Source: Nostoc sp. WHI
GTDB taxonomy: Bacteria; Cyanobacteriota; Cyanobacteriia; Cyanobacteriales; Nostocaceae
NCBI RefSeq assembly: GCF_015714725.1
Contig: NZ_WBKM01000258.1
Coordinates: 1-64,000, forward strand
Reading direction: 5' to 3'
DNA length: 64,000 nt
The notes below the pieces were generated by a model. That model had not been told where the DNA came from. It made no database searches and worked only from the letters and a program-made list of their open reading frames with translations. Both the position numbers and the translations under genes were made by a program. This document shows positions 44,366 to 53,508 of this stretch, piece by piece. Positions within the stretch are counted from its first letter, which is position 1. Each line of letters begins with the position of its first letter.

Positions 44366-44659
44366 GAGGTTGTTTTAAAAGTCTAAAAGATGCCATCAAG
44401 CAAATTGGTAGTGGTGGTAACATGGCTGCACCGATGTTGGCAGAATTTCTCGGTGGTGATGCTTTCTTAGGTTTTATAGCAGCTGTTTCCTTTGCTACGA
44501 TTTTGGCAGTTGTGGCGATATTGCTGGGTATTTTGTTTAAACAGTATCCCACTTTCTTTTATTGTGGCGATTGTCGTTTCACTATTGAGTACTGAACAGC
44601 AAGCACTAGACAAATTTGCGGAAGTTGAGGCTCGCATCCACATTGGTTCTAGAATGTGA
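44366..44659 (+). pseudogene. Remnant of a sodium:acetate-type symporter (ActP-like)
   Basis: A frame beginning near 44382 reads [20 protein letters not shown] followed by [17 protein letters not shown], a hallmark block of ActP/sodium:solute symporters. It then shifts frame. A second frame gives [20 protein letters not shown] and ends at 44659, the usual ActP C-terminus. The central transmembrane part is deleted. A single IS5-like end (gaggttgttttaaaag) abuts its left edge at 44366, which suggests a mobile element cut it. Confidence 0.82.
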
Positions 44660-45054
44660 TTTTGTCAACGCACAAACAAGTTCTGAGCGGCGAAACAGTT
44701 CAGATAAGCCCAAAGCCCTCATGTAGAGACGCGATTTATTGCGTCTTCAAAAACTACGGTACACGCACAAGTCTTTTGACATGCATCTTAGTTGCATCGA
44801 CTTGCAAAAATTAATTTACCTTACGTTATGCAGTAACTTTAAAAAATTTGCAGGGATTAAGCGGATAATAGGGAGAGATGAAAAGACAAGAGACGCGATA
44901 AATCGCCGTCTCTACAATCTATAATTTTCATCAAAAAACCTTAATCGAACTGTATTGATCTGACTTGTGTACACCGTAGTCCTTTGGGAAAAGTCCGCGC
45001 AGGCAGACTTTGTTTGTGTAGCCGCGAATTCTATTGCCTTGGCTGTGCTTTTGC
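44660..45054. other. Spacer with GTAGAGACGCGAT dispersed repeats
   Basis: Two copies of the Nostoc-type repeat gtagagacgcgatttattgc (about 44722) and, inverted, acgcgataaatcgccgtctc (about 44893) face each other about 150 bases apart. No coding signal. Confidence 0.65.
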
Positions 45055-45897
45055 CTACTGTCCAAGTTCTTTGATGTTTTTCATCACTTGTTGGTATAAA
45101 TCGTTGTTACCCTGACTTTGAAAAATGCTTGCTGCTTGTTGTAAGTCTTTAAGCGCTCCCTGTTTGTCTCCATTGGTGGCGCGGGCATTTCCCCGATTAT
45201 TGTAGGCAGGGGCAAAGTTAGGATTGAGACGAATAGCTTCATTGTAATCTTCGATCGCACCCTGTGGATCTCCATTGGTAGCACGAGCATTTCCGCGATT
45301 ATTATAAGCGATCGCATATTTTGGGTCGAGAAGAACAGCTTGGTCAAAATCATCTAGCGCCCTTCTTTTTTCTCCTAGTGAGGCGTGGGCATTGCCGCGA
45401 TTATTGTAGGCTTCGGCATAGTTGGGATTCAGGCGAATCGCTTCACTGTAATCTTTAACTGCTTCTCTGTTGCCGCCTAGTGAGGCGCGGGCATTCCCCA
45501 GGTTATTGTAGGCTTCGGCATCGTTGGAGTTGATGCGAAGTGCTTGATTGTAATCTGCGATCGCTTTTTCTTTGTCTCCCAAATCAAAGTAGGCTAATCC
45601 CCGGCCGTTGTAGGCAGCGCCATATTGAGAATTTTGAGCAATTGCCTTATTATATGAAGCGATCGCAGCTTGTAAATCGCCGTTTAAATGCTGATTCTTT
45701 CCCTGAATATAGAACTCCCCACCCTTCGATGTTGTCGCTGAACTACGGCTAGGTGGACTGACTCCTATTTCTGTCACCAATACATTGTCATTACTACTAC
45801 AAGAAACACTGCTAATTGCAGTCAATGTAGTAAAAATAGCTATGGTAAATAAAGTATTTACCCTTGTTCGCTTTTGCCCAAATAAACGCCGTTTCAT
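45055..45897 (-). CDS. TPR-repeat lipoprotein
   Basis: 280 residues. The signal peptide ends in a lipobox-like VSC (ISSVSCSS, about residue 33), followed by a short linker and six TPR units of exactly 34 residues (about 60-265). The consensus is AIADYNEAIRLNPNYAEAYN and NRGNARAxxGDxxGA. Several units are nearly identical at DNA level, which implies recent repeat expansion. It should be membrane-anchored and mediate protein contacts. Single gene. Confidence 0.88.
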   Translation of the reverse strand: MKRRLFGQKRTRVNTLFTIAIFTTLTAISSVSCSSNDNVLVTEIGVSPPSRSSATTSKGGEFYIQGKNQHLNGDLQAAIASYNKAIAQNSQYGAAYNGRGLAYFDLGDKEKAIADYNQALRINSNDAEAYNNLGNARASLGGNREAVKDYSEAIRLNPNYAEAYNNRGNAHASLGEKRRALDDFDQAVLLDPKYAIAYNNRGNARATNGDPQGAIEDYNEAIRLNPNFAPAYNNRGNARATNGDKQGALKDLQQAASIFQSQGNNDLYQQVMKNIKELGQ

Positions 45898-46265
45898 AAG
45901 TTAATATAAACTGCCATAACGCCTGAACAAAATTACTACCAAAATCTAGATTTTAATTCTTTAACTCAATAATTACTCTCACCTTTGATATAAGTGTAAA
46001 ATCAATTGACTAATTTACCTAATATTCAATAGTTTTATTTAATGGTTATGTATAGGAACAATTAAAAAACATCTATAAAACTCGTAATTTTTGCTCTTTC
46101 TTAAGATTTACTTTATAAATCGACTCTTAGTAATGGATTCCTGAAAAAGAAACCACTGTTTATAATGTTTGTTAGGATACTTTTTGAAAAAACATATTTA
46201 AAATATTAAGATTTCTTCTAAACCATAACTCTATAAATTCTGGCATTTGTAGCGATGTGAACAAT
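45898..46265. other. AT-rich spacer, nothing recognised
   Basis: 368 bases between two minus-strand genes. Very AT-rich; no open frame, repeat or hairpin of note. Confidence 0.6.
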
Positions 46266-47186
46266 TTACTCATCCTCAGTTTCACTCACTTGAGTTTTGG
46301 GAGTTAGCCGCCAAGAGGTGTTTTTTTCAATATCTACAGATAGTTGTTCCAGATTTTGCCCTAAATCTTTTTGGAGTTTCTGAGTTAATGTGATCGGAAA
46401 ATCTAAATTAATACCTTGAGTTTGTGCTAACCTTGCCAATTCTGGAAAATTAACTTTAACTGTAGTGCGCTCATAACTAGTCAGCTTGTAATCAGAAGTT
46501 TCCGATATATTTTGAGCTTGCATGGCTTTTTTTATGCGTTCTTGCAAATGCTCAAATTCTGAATTCAACAACTTCCATTGCTGCTCAAGTTGTGAGTATC
46601 TGGCACTTAGTGAGATTAAATTTTCCGTTGCGGCATCGGGACTAGCTTGGGTTTGTAACCCTAACAAATTTAAGTGGATTTGAGCAAGATAAATACAGTC
46701 TAGGTAAGCATACTCTATCTGTTCTTCAGTTAGGGGACGTTTTCCCCAATTGCTTTTTTGTTCTTGTTTGTCAATATTGTTAAAGCTACAAAGTGCTGTA
46801 GCTATAGTCTTAAGTTGGTAGTTAGGTAATGGCAAAAGATAGTAAGGAATTTTTTTGGACATTTCCAAAGTGCAAGTAATATTTTTGGCTTTCTTGTTAC
46901 CGAGAAATTTTACGTCATAACTAGCATTGTGAAACACTTTTTCAATTGTAGAATTTACCATGATTTTTTCAATAAATTCAGCTATAATATCAGGATGATC
47001 TAGGACATCTAAAAGATAGACGCGATCGCCACTCATATCTTTAGGATTATCTAATACCTGAATCAGCGATAGTCGGGGATTACGACTTTTATAGTCAGCC
47101 ACTTCTGTATCTATCCACAACGTTTTAGCATTGGTATATTCAGCGACAGTAGCACTAATTTCGCTGGCGGAAGTAAGGTACGGCAT
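46266..47186 (-). CDS. RNase D-like 3'-5' exonuclease (DEDDy)
   Basis: 306 residues. Exonuclease motifs are visible: ExoI LWIDTEVADY (Asp, Glu), ExoII HNASYDVKFLG (Asp) and ExoIII YAYLDCIYLAQIH (Tyr and Asp). The C-terminal third is a coiled coil plus a small domain rather than the usual HRDC. It would trim RNA, or possibly DNA, from the 3' end. Single gene with a long spacer on both sides. Confidence 0.85.
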   Translation of the reverse strand: MPYLTSASEISATVAEYTNAKTLWIDTEVADYKSRNPRLSLIQVLDNPKDMSGDRVYLLDVLDHPDIIAEFIEKIMVNSTIEKVFHNASYDVKFLGNKKAKNITCTLEMSKKIPYYLLPLPNYQLKTIATALCSFNNIDKQEQKSNWGKRPLTEEQIEYAYLDCIYLAQIHLNLLGLQTQASPDAATENLISLSARYSQLEQQWKLLNSEFEHLQERIKKAMQAQNISETSDYKLTSYERTTVKVNFPELARLAQTQGINLDFPITLTQKLQKDLGQNLEQLSVDIEKNTSWRLTPKTQVSETEDE

Positions 47187-47646
47187 TGGCTAATATTTTC
47201 TAGTATTTAGGGCATTGTAAGCAAGCCATAGTTTTCTAAAGTAACATTTTGTTGGTCAATTTGTTTGCACAGAATTGTAAAAACGCTGAAGTTTTGAGTT
47301 TCAATCGCCAAACTGACTCAAATCTGATAACATCGAATGACGACTGTAGGGCAGCATAGTCTAACCTTAAATATAGCTACTTAGCATCTACATCAAATTG
47401 GCAAAAAGGCACAGACTCTATGCAGAGTTATACTGATTAGCAGTTGTTAGGAAAATTGAATTGACGCTTCTCAAAACTGGCTGCAAAATCTTAGCCTCAA
47501 AAAATCGTCCAGGTTTCAATTTTCAGTAACCTCAGTGCTTTGTTCAGCACTTTTGCTGCTTTACATTTAATTTTTTTTAACATTTGCTCCTCACCGTGAC
47601 ACACACCTCAATTAATCGCTTCAAGTATTCAATTCGGAGATAGATA
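47187..47646. other. Spacer, no gene seen
   Basis: 460 bases between divergent genes. The right end carries the promoter and an AATTCGGAGATAGATA ribosome-binding region of the BON lipoprotein. Nothing else stands out. Confidence 0.55.
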
Positions 47647-48090
47647 ATGAAAAAGCTAATTCCATTGCTAGTTAGCAGTATTTTGGTAGTTGGTACTTTT
47701 GGCTGTCAAGAGGCTCCTAAAACTGGTTTGGATACTCCTAGCACTAATGAAGCCGCTCAAGCGCCAGCAAAGCCAGCTTCGCAGACAAATCAAACTGCGG
47801 ATAAAACTACTCCTTCAGCTGTTAATAGCAACACTAAAGTTAAAACCGATGCTGAAAAAATAGCAGTAACAAAAGCCAATGGCGACTTAAAAACTGAAGT
47901 TAGTAAAAAGTTGAATAAAGGCTTACCAGGAAATAAGTTAGAAGTTGAAAATAAAGAGGATGAAATTATCCTCAAAGGCACAGTGGCTTCTGTTGAAGAA
48001 CTCCAGAAAGCTGAAACCTTGGCTAAGGAAGTTCAAGGTGTAAAGATGGTGAAGGTGGAAGCAAAAGTTGAAGCTGTAAAAAAGCTATGA
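47647..48090 (+). CDS. BON-domain lipoprotein
   Basis: 147 residues. The lipoprotein signal ends with FGCQEAP (Cys about 20), followed by a Thr/Ala/Lys-rich flexible linker. A C-terminal BON domain (about 80-145: DLKTEVSKKLNKGLPGNKLEV, EIILKGTVASVEELQKAETL, VKMVKVEAKV) is thought to bind lipids or membranes, as in OsmY. It is probably an envelope stress or maintenance protein. Followed by a terminator. Confidence 0.85.
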   Translation: MKKLIPLLVSSILVVGTFGCQEAPKTGLDTPSTNEAAQAPAKPASQTNQTADKTTPSAVNSNTKVKTDAEKIAVTKANGDLKTEVSKKLNKGLPGNKLEVENKEDEIILKGTVASVEELQKAETLAKEVQGVKMVKVEAKVEAVKKL

Positions 48091-48156
48091 AAGAATAACT
48101 GAAGCTCTCAGTTAACAGTGCAATAGCTAAATCAGCTTACATCGTCATGTAAAGAT

Positions 48157-48195
48157 AAACAGGATTTACGTCTGCGTAAGCCCTGTTTTTTTGCT
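48157..48195 (+). terminator. Hairpin with T-run after the BON lipoprotein gene
   Basis: Arms aaacaggatttacg and cgtaagccctgttt with a TCTG loop, followed by TTTTT. Typical intrinsic terminator, about 70 bases after the stop. Confidence 0.8.
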
Positions 48196-48215
48196 TAAAT
48201 AAGGGAGAAAACGCC

Positions 48216-48854
48216 TTACAACTGGCATATTGATTTGAGGACTTGCAACAACTCGATTGAAGATTCAGAGCGAGTTATATCTAGTTTTGGCAATAATTGG
48301 TAAATAGGGGGATTTCCTTGCTGTATATAGACAAACTGATAATCCATTCCATTGGTAGTCACACCCCAAACTGATGTTTGATTTTCTAGACTTTTGTAGG
48401 CATAGGTAAGCAATTGTGGCAAACCCTCTGAGGCATTAAAACTACTATTTTTAGATTCAATCACTAAAATCCAAAAGGGCGTAGTTACTACTCTTCCCTG
48501 AGTCTTATTAATAGCTAAAATATCCATCCGTCCTTTGATGTTTGTATCTTCATCTTCGACGGAAATACCAACAATATTTTCTTCTAAAGTAATTTTAATA
48601 CTGGAATTATAAAAGCCAGCTAACTTCATTAATGGTGCAAGGAAGAGAAATTTTATTTGCCCTTCCGAGATTTTACCTGCTGCATAGTAACTACGAAATA
48701 GATTGCGTATTTGTGACAGTTCTTGTTGTTCAAAGTCTGTGAGTGATTCCAGTCCTAGTAATGGTGTAATTGAGCCATTTAACTGTTCTTCAAATTTCAG
48801 TAAGTGTTGAACGTCTTCCAGGCTAAGATTTCTTGCGTCTAAAGTAGTAGTCAT
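48216..48854 (-). CDS. PD-(D/E)XK nuclease-like protein (type I restriction HsdR_N type)
   Basis: 212 residues. An Asp in GRMDILAINK and ExK in ILVIESKNSSF, followed by Gln in GLPQLLTYAY, outline the endonuclease fold core found in HsdR N-terminal domains. It lacks helicase motifs and there are no hsdM or hsdS genes nearby, so it is an orphan nuclease-like protein of the kind frequent in cyanobacteria. Function unknown. Confidence 0.75.
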   Translation of the reverse strand: MTTTLDARNLSLEDVQHLLKFEEQLNGSITPLLGLESLTDFEQQELSQIRNLFRSYYAAGKISEGQIKFLFLAPLMKLAGFYNSSIKITLEENIVGISVEDEDTNIKGRMDILAINKTQGRVVTTPFWILVIESKNSSFNASEGLPQLLTYAYKSLENQTSVWGVTTNGMDYQFVYIQQGNPPIYQLLPKLDITRSESSIELLQVLKSICQL

Positions 48855-48908
48855 GAATTTACTCCTTTATAGTCTTTATAAAAATAACTACACAAGATTA
48901 TATTATCG

Positions 48909-49274
48909 CTATTGAAGCAGTGGTAAGTGAATAATTCGGTTTTGATATTCATCATTAAAAGATGCTTGAGCAATTAAACTTAATTCATCAATAGTTTGAC
49001 CGATGGTTAATTTATCATTCAAAATAAAAAGACCTGGTATATTACGCCCTTGGGCGATATGTTCAGCTAAATGTCCAGGCATAGATGTACGGTTATTTGT
49101 GACTAAAAGAAAGTTATGTTCCTCACACCAGTATAATATTTCTGGATCTAGTGTGCCTCTGGGAGGAGCGCCAGGATCACCAACTACCCACATCATTAAG
49201 GTAGGGTTGCGGTGAACAAATTGTCGATTGTAGACTTTATCAACATTTTCATCAAGAAGATATTTGAGAGTCAT
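48909..49274 (-). CDS. DUF5615 PIN-like toxin candidate
   Basis: 121 residues. Opening YLLDENVDKVYNRQF with early Asp and the HNFLLVTNNRTSMPGHLAEH core match the Mut7-C/PIN-like DUF5615 family, predicted RNases of toxin-antitoxin pairs. It overlaps the DUF433 gene upstream by 23 bases, so the two are translationally coupled. The length and a longer insertion (VGDPGAPPRGTLDPEIL) distinguish it from the second pair. Confidence 0.8.
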   Translation of the reverse strand: MTLKYLLDENVDKVYNRQFVHRNPTLMMWVVGDPGAPPRGTLDPEILYWCEEHNFLLVTNNRTSMPGHLAEHIAQGRNIPGLFILNDKLTIGQTIDELSLIAQASFNDEYQNRIIHLPLLQ

Positions 49275-49602
49275 GTACTTTTTTCATCGCTTCTCTTTCA
49301 GCTTTCAGTTTTAGCAATTTGATTACAACTGGCGGTGGATTACGTCGCTGTTCTTCTCGCATTCGATGACTATGTTCTAGCCAATCAGCTATGTAAGCAC
49401 TGACTGCTTCTTTGTTATGCAGGTAATAGAGAATAGTTGCATATACTTGCTCTAAAGTTACTGATGGATAACTTTGGGAAATTTCTTCTGGAGTTCGAGC
49501 GCGATGGATGAAATCATAGAGTATGGTTTCAATTCCTACTCTTGTACCTTTGAGTCGAATATCATCAGGACGCTGAAAATCGAAGTAATCTTCTAGTTGC
49601 AT
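49252..49602 (-). CDS. DUF433 antitoxin candidate
   Basis: 116 residues. The DUF433 winged-helix core is visible (RLKGTRVGIETILYDFIHRA, TPEEISQSYPSVTLEQVYAT). The C-terminal 35 residues are basic and rich in Glu and Arg. It is expected to bind DNA and neutralise the adjacent DUF5615 protein. It is the first gene of the pair. Confidence 0.8.
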   Translation of the reverse strand: MQLEDYFDFQRPDDIRLKGTRVGIETILYDFIHRARTPEEISQSYPSVTLEQVYATILYYLHNKEAVSAYIADWLEHSHRMREEQRRNPPPVVIKLLKLKAEREAMKKVHDSQISS

Positions 49603-49835
49603 AATTTAGCTGATTATTATATCTACCCCTAAAATCATCTTACATACTTGTAAAATACTGTTGCAATAAATAATGAGACTGGAATCAGTGTTCTCGGAAC
49701 CACGATTCTCCTTCCCCCCTCTGCGTTCTCTGCGCCTCTGCGGTTCGATAATCCTGAATTCCTCCCCCTTACCCTCTTGCCAATCTTCAATTAGTTGATA
49801 CACTTGTTCTTCATTAGCCCAGTTAACCAGCGTTT

Positions 49836-52800
49836 ATGGTGCACATCAAGCGCGTGGAACTTACGAACTTTAAATCCTTCGGCGGCACTACCTCAGTCCC
49901 TCTGCTACCGGGGTGTACTGTCATTTCTGGGCCAAATGGTTCGGGTAAATCGAATATTTTAGATGCACTGCTGTTTTGTTTGGGACTCTCCAGTTCTAAG
50001 GGAATGCGAGCCGATCGCTTACCGGATTTGGTAAATAATACTCAAACGGCTAAGGGACGGGCTTCTATTGAGGCTAGCGTGACGGTAACGTTTGATTTGT
50101 CGGATGATGTGTCACGCAGAGGCGCAGAGGCGCAGAGGGAGGAAGATCAGGAGAATTCCCACTCCCCACTCCCTACTCCCCATTCCCCAACTGAATGGAG
50201 TGTCACTAGAAGGCTGCGAGTTACTCACCAAGGGACTTATACATCGAATTACTATATGAATGGTGAAGCTTGTACGCTGACGGAGTTGCATGAGCAACTA
50301 AGTAAGCTGCGGGTTTATCCTGAAGGCTACAATGTGGTGCTGCAAGGGGATGTCACCAGCATTATTTCAATGAATACGCGGGAACGTCGGGAAATTATTG
50401 ATGAGTTGGCTGGGGTGGCGGCGTTCGATCGCAAGATTATCCAAGCTAAATCAACTTTAGATGAGGTGAAGGAAAAGGAAGATAGCTGTCGGATTATTGA
50501 GACGGAATTAACTGCACAGCGCGATCGCCTTTCTCAAGATCGTGCGAAGGCTGAGAAATATCAAAAGCTTCGCACGGAATTTCTGGCAAAGCAATCTTGG
50601 GAAGCTGTTTTATCATGGCGATCGCTACAAGCACAACAAGAAAAGTTAGTTAACGAAATTCAAAGTGGCGATCGCAATTCTGGTGAACTTACTACCCAGC
50701 TCACAAACCTAAATTCCGAAATCGTCCAAAAAACGGATCAACTGGAACAACTCAATGCTCATGTCAAAGCATTGGGAGAAGATGAACTTTTGGCGGTACA
50801 ATCTACCCTCGCTACCCAAGAAGCAGAACGTAAACAACTCCAGCGTCAGTTAACGGAATTAGAAACAGCTTCTCAAGAAACTGCCAAACGTCTGGCTCAA
50901 ACTCAGCAAGAGATTCAACAACACCGTCATTCCCTAGAACAAAGTGCCGAAACCCAGCTTGTAGAGACGCGATTCATCGCGTTTTCCCAGCAACAAAGAA
51001 ATGAAGCACAGCAAACGCTACAAAGTTCCCGCGAAGCAGCAGCAGAAATTGCCTCGGCTTCGGAAGCGTGGGTGCAGCAACAAACAGCATTTAACCGTCA
51101 AATTGAAACTCTGCTGCAAACTCTAGAACCCCAACGTACAGAACAAGCACAACTCAGGGAACGCAATCACCAGTTCCAGCAAATTATCCAGGAGCAAACC
51201 CATTTAATTGAACGCGACGAACCGCTACTAGCAGAAAAACAAGCTGAGTGTAATCGAGTTGAAACAGAATTTAACGCCTCTAGCGAACCGATCCAAAATT
51301 TAGCCCAAAATCTCTCAGCTACAGAACAAGAATTGCTAATTCAACAGGAAACCCAAAAGCGGCTTTTGCTAGAACAACGGGAAAAACAACGCCAGTTAGA
51401 TAAAATAGAGGCGCAAACGCAAGCACAGCAAGAAGTCCAAGGAACCCAAGCTAGTAAAGTCATCTTGCAATCAGGAATGCCTGGACTTTGTGGCTTAGTT
51501 GTGCAGTTGGGAAGAGTGGAACCCCGCCATCAGCTAGCCTTGGAAATGTCCGGTGGTGGACGTTTGGGACATATTGTGGTAGAAGATGACAGCATCGCCG
51601 CAGCCGGGATTGAACTGCTCAAACAGAAACGTGCAGGAAGGGCGACTTTTTTACCCCTAAATAAAATTCACGCTCCCAAATTTACTCAAGATGCAACGCT
51701 GCGTTTTGCTAACGGTTTCGTTAACTATGCTGTTAATTTAGTCGATTGCGATCGCCGTTACAAAGATGTATTTAGCTATGTTTTCGGTAACACGGTGGTA
51801 TTTGCCAACCTAGAGGCGGCGCGGAAAAACATCGGACTCTACCGCATCGTTACCTTAGACGGAGAATTGTTAGAAACCAGTGGTGCAATGACTGGTGGTA
51901 GCAATACTCAGCGTTCGGCGTTGCGGTTTGGTACTGGTGAAGCGGCGGAATCTGATGAAGCGATCGCTTTAAGAAGTCGCTTGGTGGACATTGAGCGAGT
52001 TTTAGAGCGTTGTACTGAAGCGATCGCTACTTTGTCAACCAGAACAAAAAAACTGACGCAGGAAGTGACGGAAGCGCGTCAGGCGCGGCGCGAACAGCAG
52101 TTGCAAAGGGAACAGTTGCAGAAAGATATTAAGAGTTTAACAGGGCAATTAGAGGGGACGCGATCGCAACTCGCCCAAAACAGCGAAAAGTTAGCTACTG
52201 CTCAATCTCGATTAGAAATTTTGGAGCGGGAATTACCAGGACAAGAAACTCAGTTGCAACAATTGCGACACGCTTTAGCTGAGTTGGAAGCATCCCAAAC
52301 TCCCAGCGAATGGCAACAAATCCAAGGAACAATCAAAATTCAAGAGCAACAATTGCAACAACGAGAGGCAGCGTTAAGGGAAGCCGAACAAAAATTAAAA
52401 AATTTGGAAAGTCAGCAACAACGTTTGCAAGAGAAAACCCAAGAGGGGGAGGAGCGAATTACCCAATATCATCGTGAGCAAGAGGCACGACAAAATCAAC
52501 TAACTTCCCTCAGCACTCAGAACTCAGAACTCAGCACTCTAATCGCCCAAACCCGCGCCACGCTGAGTCAATTGGAGCAGAATTTGGGAGAAGAAAAACA
52601 AAAACGCGACACTACAGAACAGGAATTGCGATCGCATCTTCTGCGCCAACAACAATTGCAATGGGAAATCCAAAAACTCCAAGAAACCCAAGAGAAGCGG
52701 CGGGAGGAACTTGTTGTTTTGCAAAATCAGTTGCGGGATGTGGGAGCAGAATTACCGAATCCCTTGCCGGAAGTTCCAGATCAGGTAGATTTGGAAGAAT

Positions 52801-53450
52801 TGCAGAAAGAATTGCGATCGCTTACCAAACGCTTGCAAGCAATGGAACCAGTGAATATGCTGGCGTTGGAAGAATACGAACGCACCCACAACCGCCTTCA
52901 AGAATTGACACAAAAATTACAGACGCTAGAAGGAGAACGCACCGAATTACTTTTGCGAATTGAGAGTTTTACCACATTGCGGCAACTTGCCTTTAAAGAA
53001 GCTTTCGATGCTGTCAATGAAAACTTTCAATCTATTTTTGCCATTCTTTCCGACGGCGACGGCTACCTACAACTCGAAAATCCCGAAGATATCTTTAACA
53101 GTGGACTGAATTTAGTCGCGCACCCCAAAGGTAAACCAGTACAGCGCCTAGCTTCCATGTCTGGAGGAGAAAAATCACTTACAGCCTTGAGCTTTATCTT
53201 TGCCCTGCAACGCTATCGCCCATCGCCATTTTACGCCTTTGACGAAGTAGATATGTTTTTAGATGGGGCAAACGTAGAACGATTAGCTAGAATGATTAAA
53301 CAACAGTCACAACAAGCGCAATTTATAGTTGTTAGTTTGCGTCGTCCGATGATAGAATCAGCCGAACGCACAATTGGCGTTACTCAAGCACGAGGAGCTT
53401 ACACTCAAGTTTTGGGGATTAAGTTACAATCATCCAATACATCTGCTTGA
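49836..53450 (+). CDS. smc: Chromosome segregation SMC-like ATPase
   Basis: 1204 residues of the structural-maintenance-of-chromosomes family, which compacts and separates chromosomes as a ring. Walker A GPNGSGKSN is at about 33-41, with coiled coil about 170-515, hinge about 520-685 (GLCGLVVQLG to TSGAMTGGS) and coiled coil about 690-1040. The signature LASMSGGEKSLTALS and Walker B FYAFDEVDMFLD are near 1105-1150. Three stretches are translated dispersed repeats rather than ancestral protein (about 92-122, 376-385 and 892-902); see findings. Start ATG 49836; no ScpA or ScpB gene is adjacent. Confidence 0.94.
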   Translation: MVHIKRVELTNFKSFGGTTSVPLLPGCTVISGPNGSGKSNILDALLFCLGLSSSKGMRADRLPDLVNNTQTAKGRASIEASVTVTFDLSDDVSRRGAEAQREEDQENSHSPLPTPHSPTEWSVTRRLRVTHQGTYTSNYYMNGEACTLTELHEQLSKLRVYPEGYNVVLQGDVTSIISMNTRERREIIDELAGVAAFDRKIIQAKSTLDEVKEKEDSCRIIETELTAQRDRLSQDRAKAEKYQKLRTEFLAKQSWEAVLSWRSLQAQQEKLVNEIQSGDRNSGELTTQLTNLNSEIVQKTDQLEQLNAHVKALGEDELLAVQSTLATQEAERKQLQRQLTELETASQETAKRLAQTQQEIQQHRHSLEQSAETQLVETRFIAFSQQQRNEAQQTLQSSREAAAEIASASEAWVQQQTAFNRQIETLLQTLEPQRTEQAQLRERNHQFQQIIQEQTHLIERDEPLLAEKQAECNRVETEFNASSEPIQNLAQNLSATEQELLIQQETQKRLLLEQREKQRQLDKIEAQTQAQQEVQGTQASKVILQSGMPGLCGLVVQLGRVEPRHQLALEMSGGGRLGHIVVEDDSIAAAGIELLKQKRAGRATFLPLNKIHAPKFTQDATLRFANGFVNYAVNLVDCDRRYKDVFSYVFGNTVVFANLEAARKNIGLYRIVTLDGELLETSGAMTGGSNTQRSALRFGTGEAAESDEAIALRSRLVDIERVLERCTEAIATLSTRTKKLTQEVTEARQARREQQLQREQLQKDIKSLTGQLEGTRSQLAQNSEKLATAQSRLEILERELPGQETQLQQLRHALAELEASQTPSEWQQIQGTIKIQEQQLQQREAALREAEQKLKNLESQQQRLQEKTQEGEERITQYHREQEARQNQLTSLSTQNSELSTLIAQTRATLSQLEQNLGEEKQKRDTTEQELRSHLLRQQQLQWEIQKLQETQEKRREELVVLQNQLRDVGAELPNPLPEVPDQVDLEELQKELRSLTKRLQAMEPVNMLALEEYERTHNRLQELTQKLQTLEGERTELLLRIESFTTLRQLAFKEAFDAVNENFQSIFAILSDGDGYLQLENPEDIFNSGLNLVAHPKGKPVQRLASMSGGEKSLTALSFIFALQRYRPSPFYAFDEVDMFLDGANVERLARMIKQQSQQAQFIVVSLRRPMIESAERTIGVTQARGAYTQVLGIKLQSSNTSA

Positions 53451-53508
53451 TTTTTAGTTAATAATAGTGTAAAGATAAACCGGATTCGAGATCAGGACTC
53501 GGTATAGA

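Noticed and set aside
49606-49803. Minus-strand frame of 65 codons upstream of smc
   Set aside because: Most of it is the translation of the dispersed ctctgcgcctctgcggttc repeat; no ribosome-binding site and no family resemblance. At most a relic.
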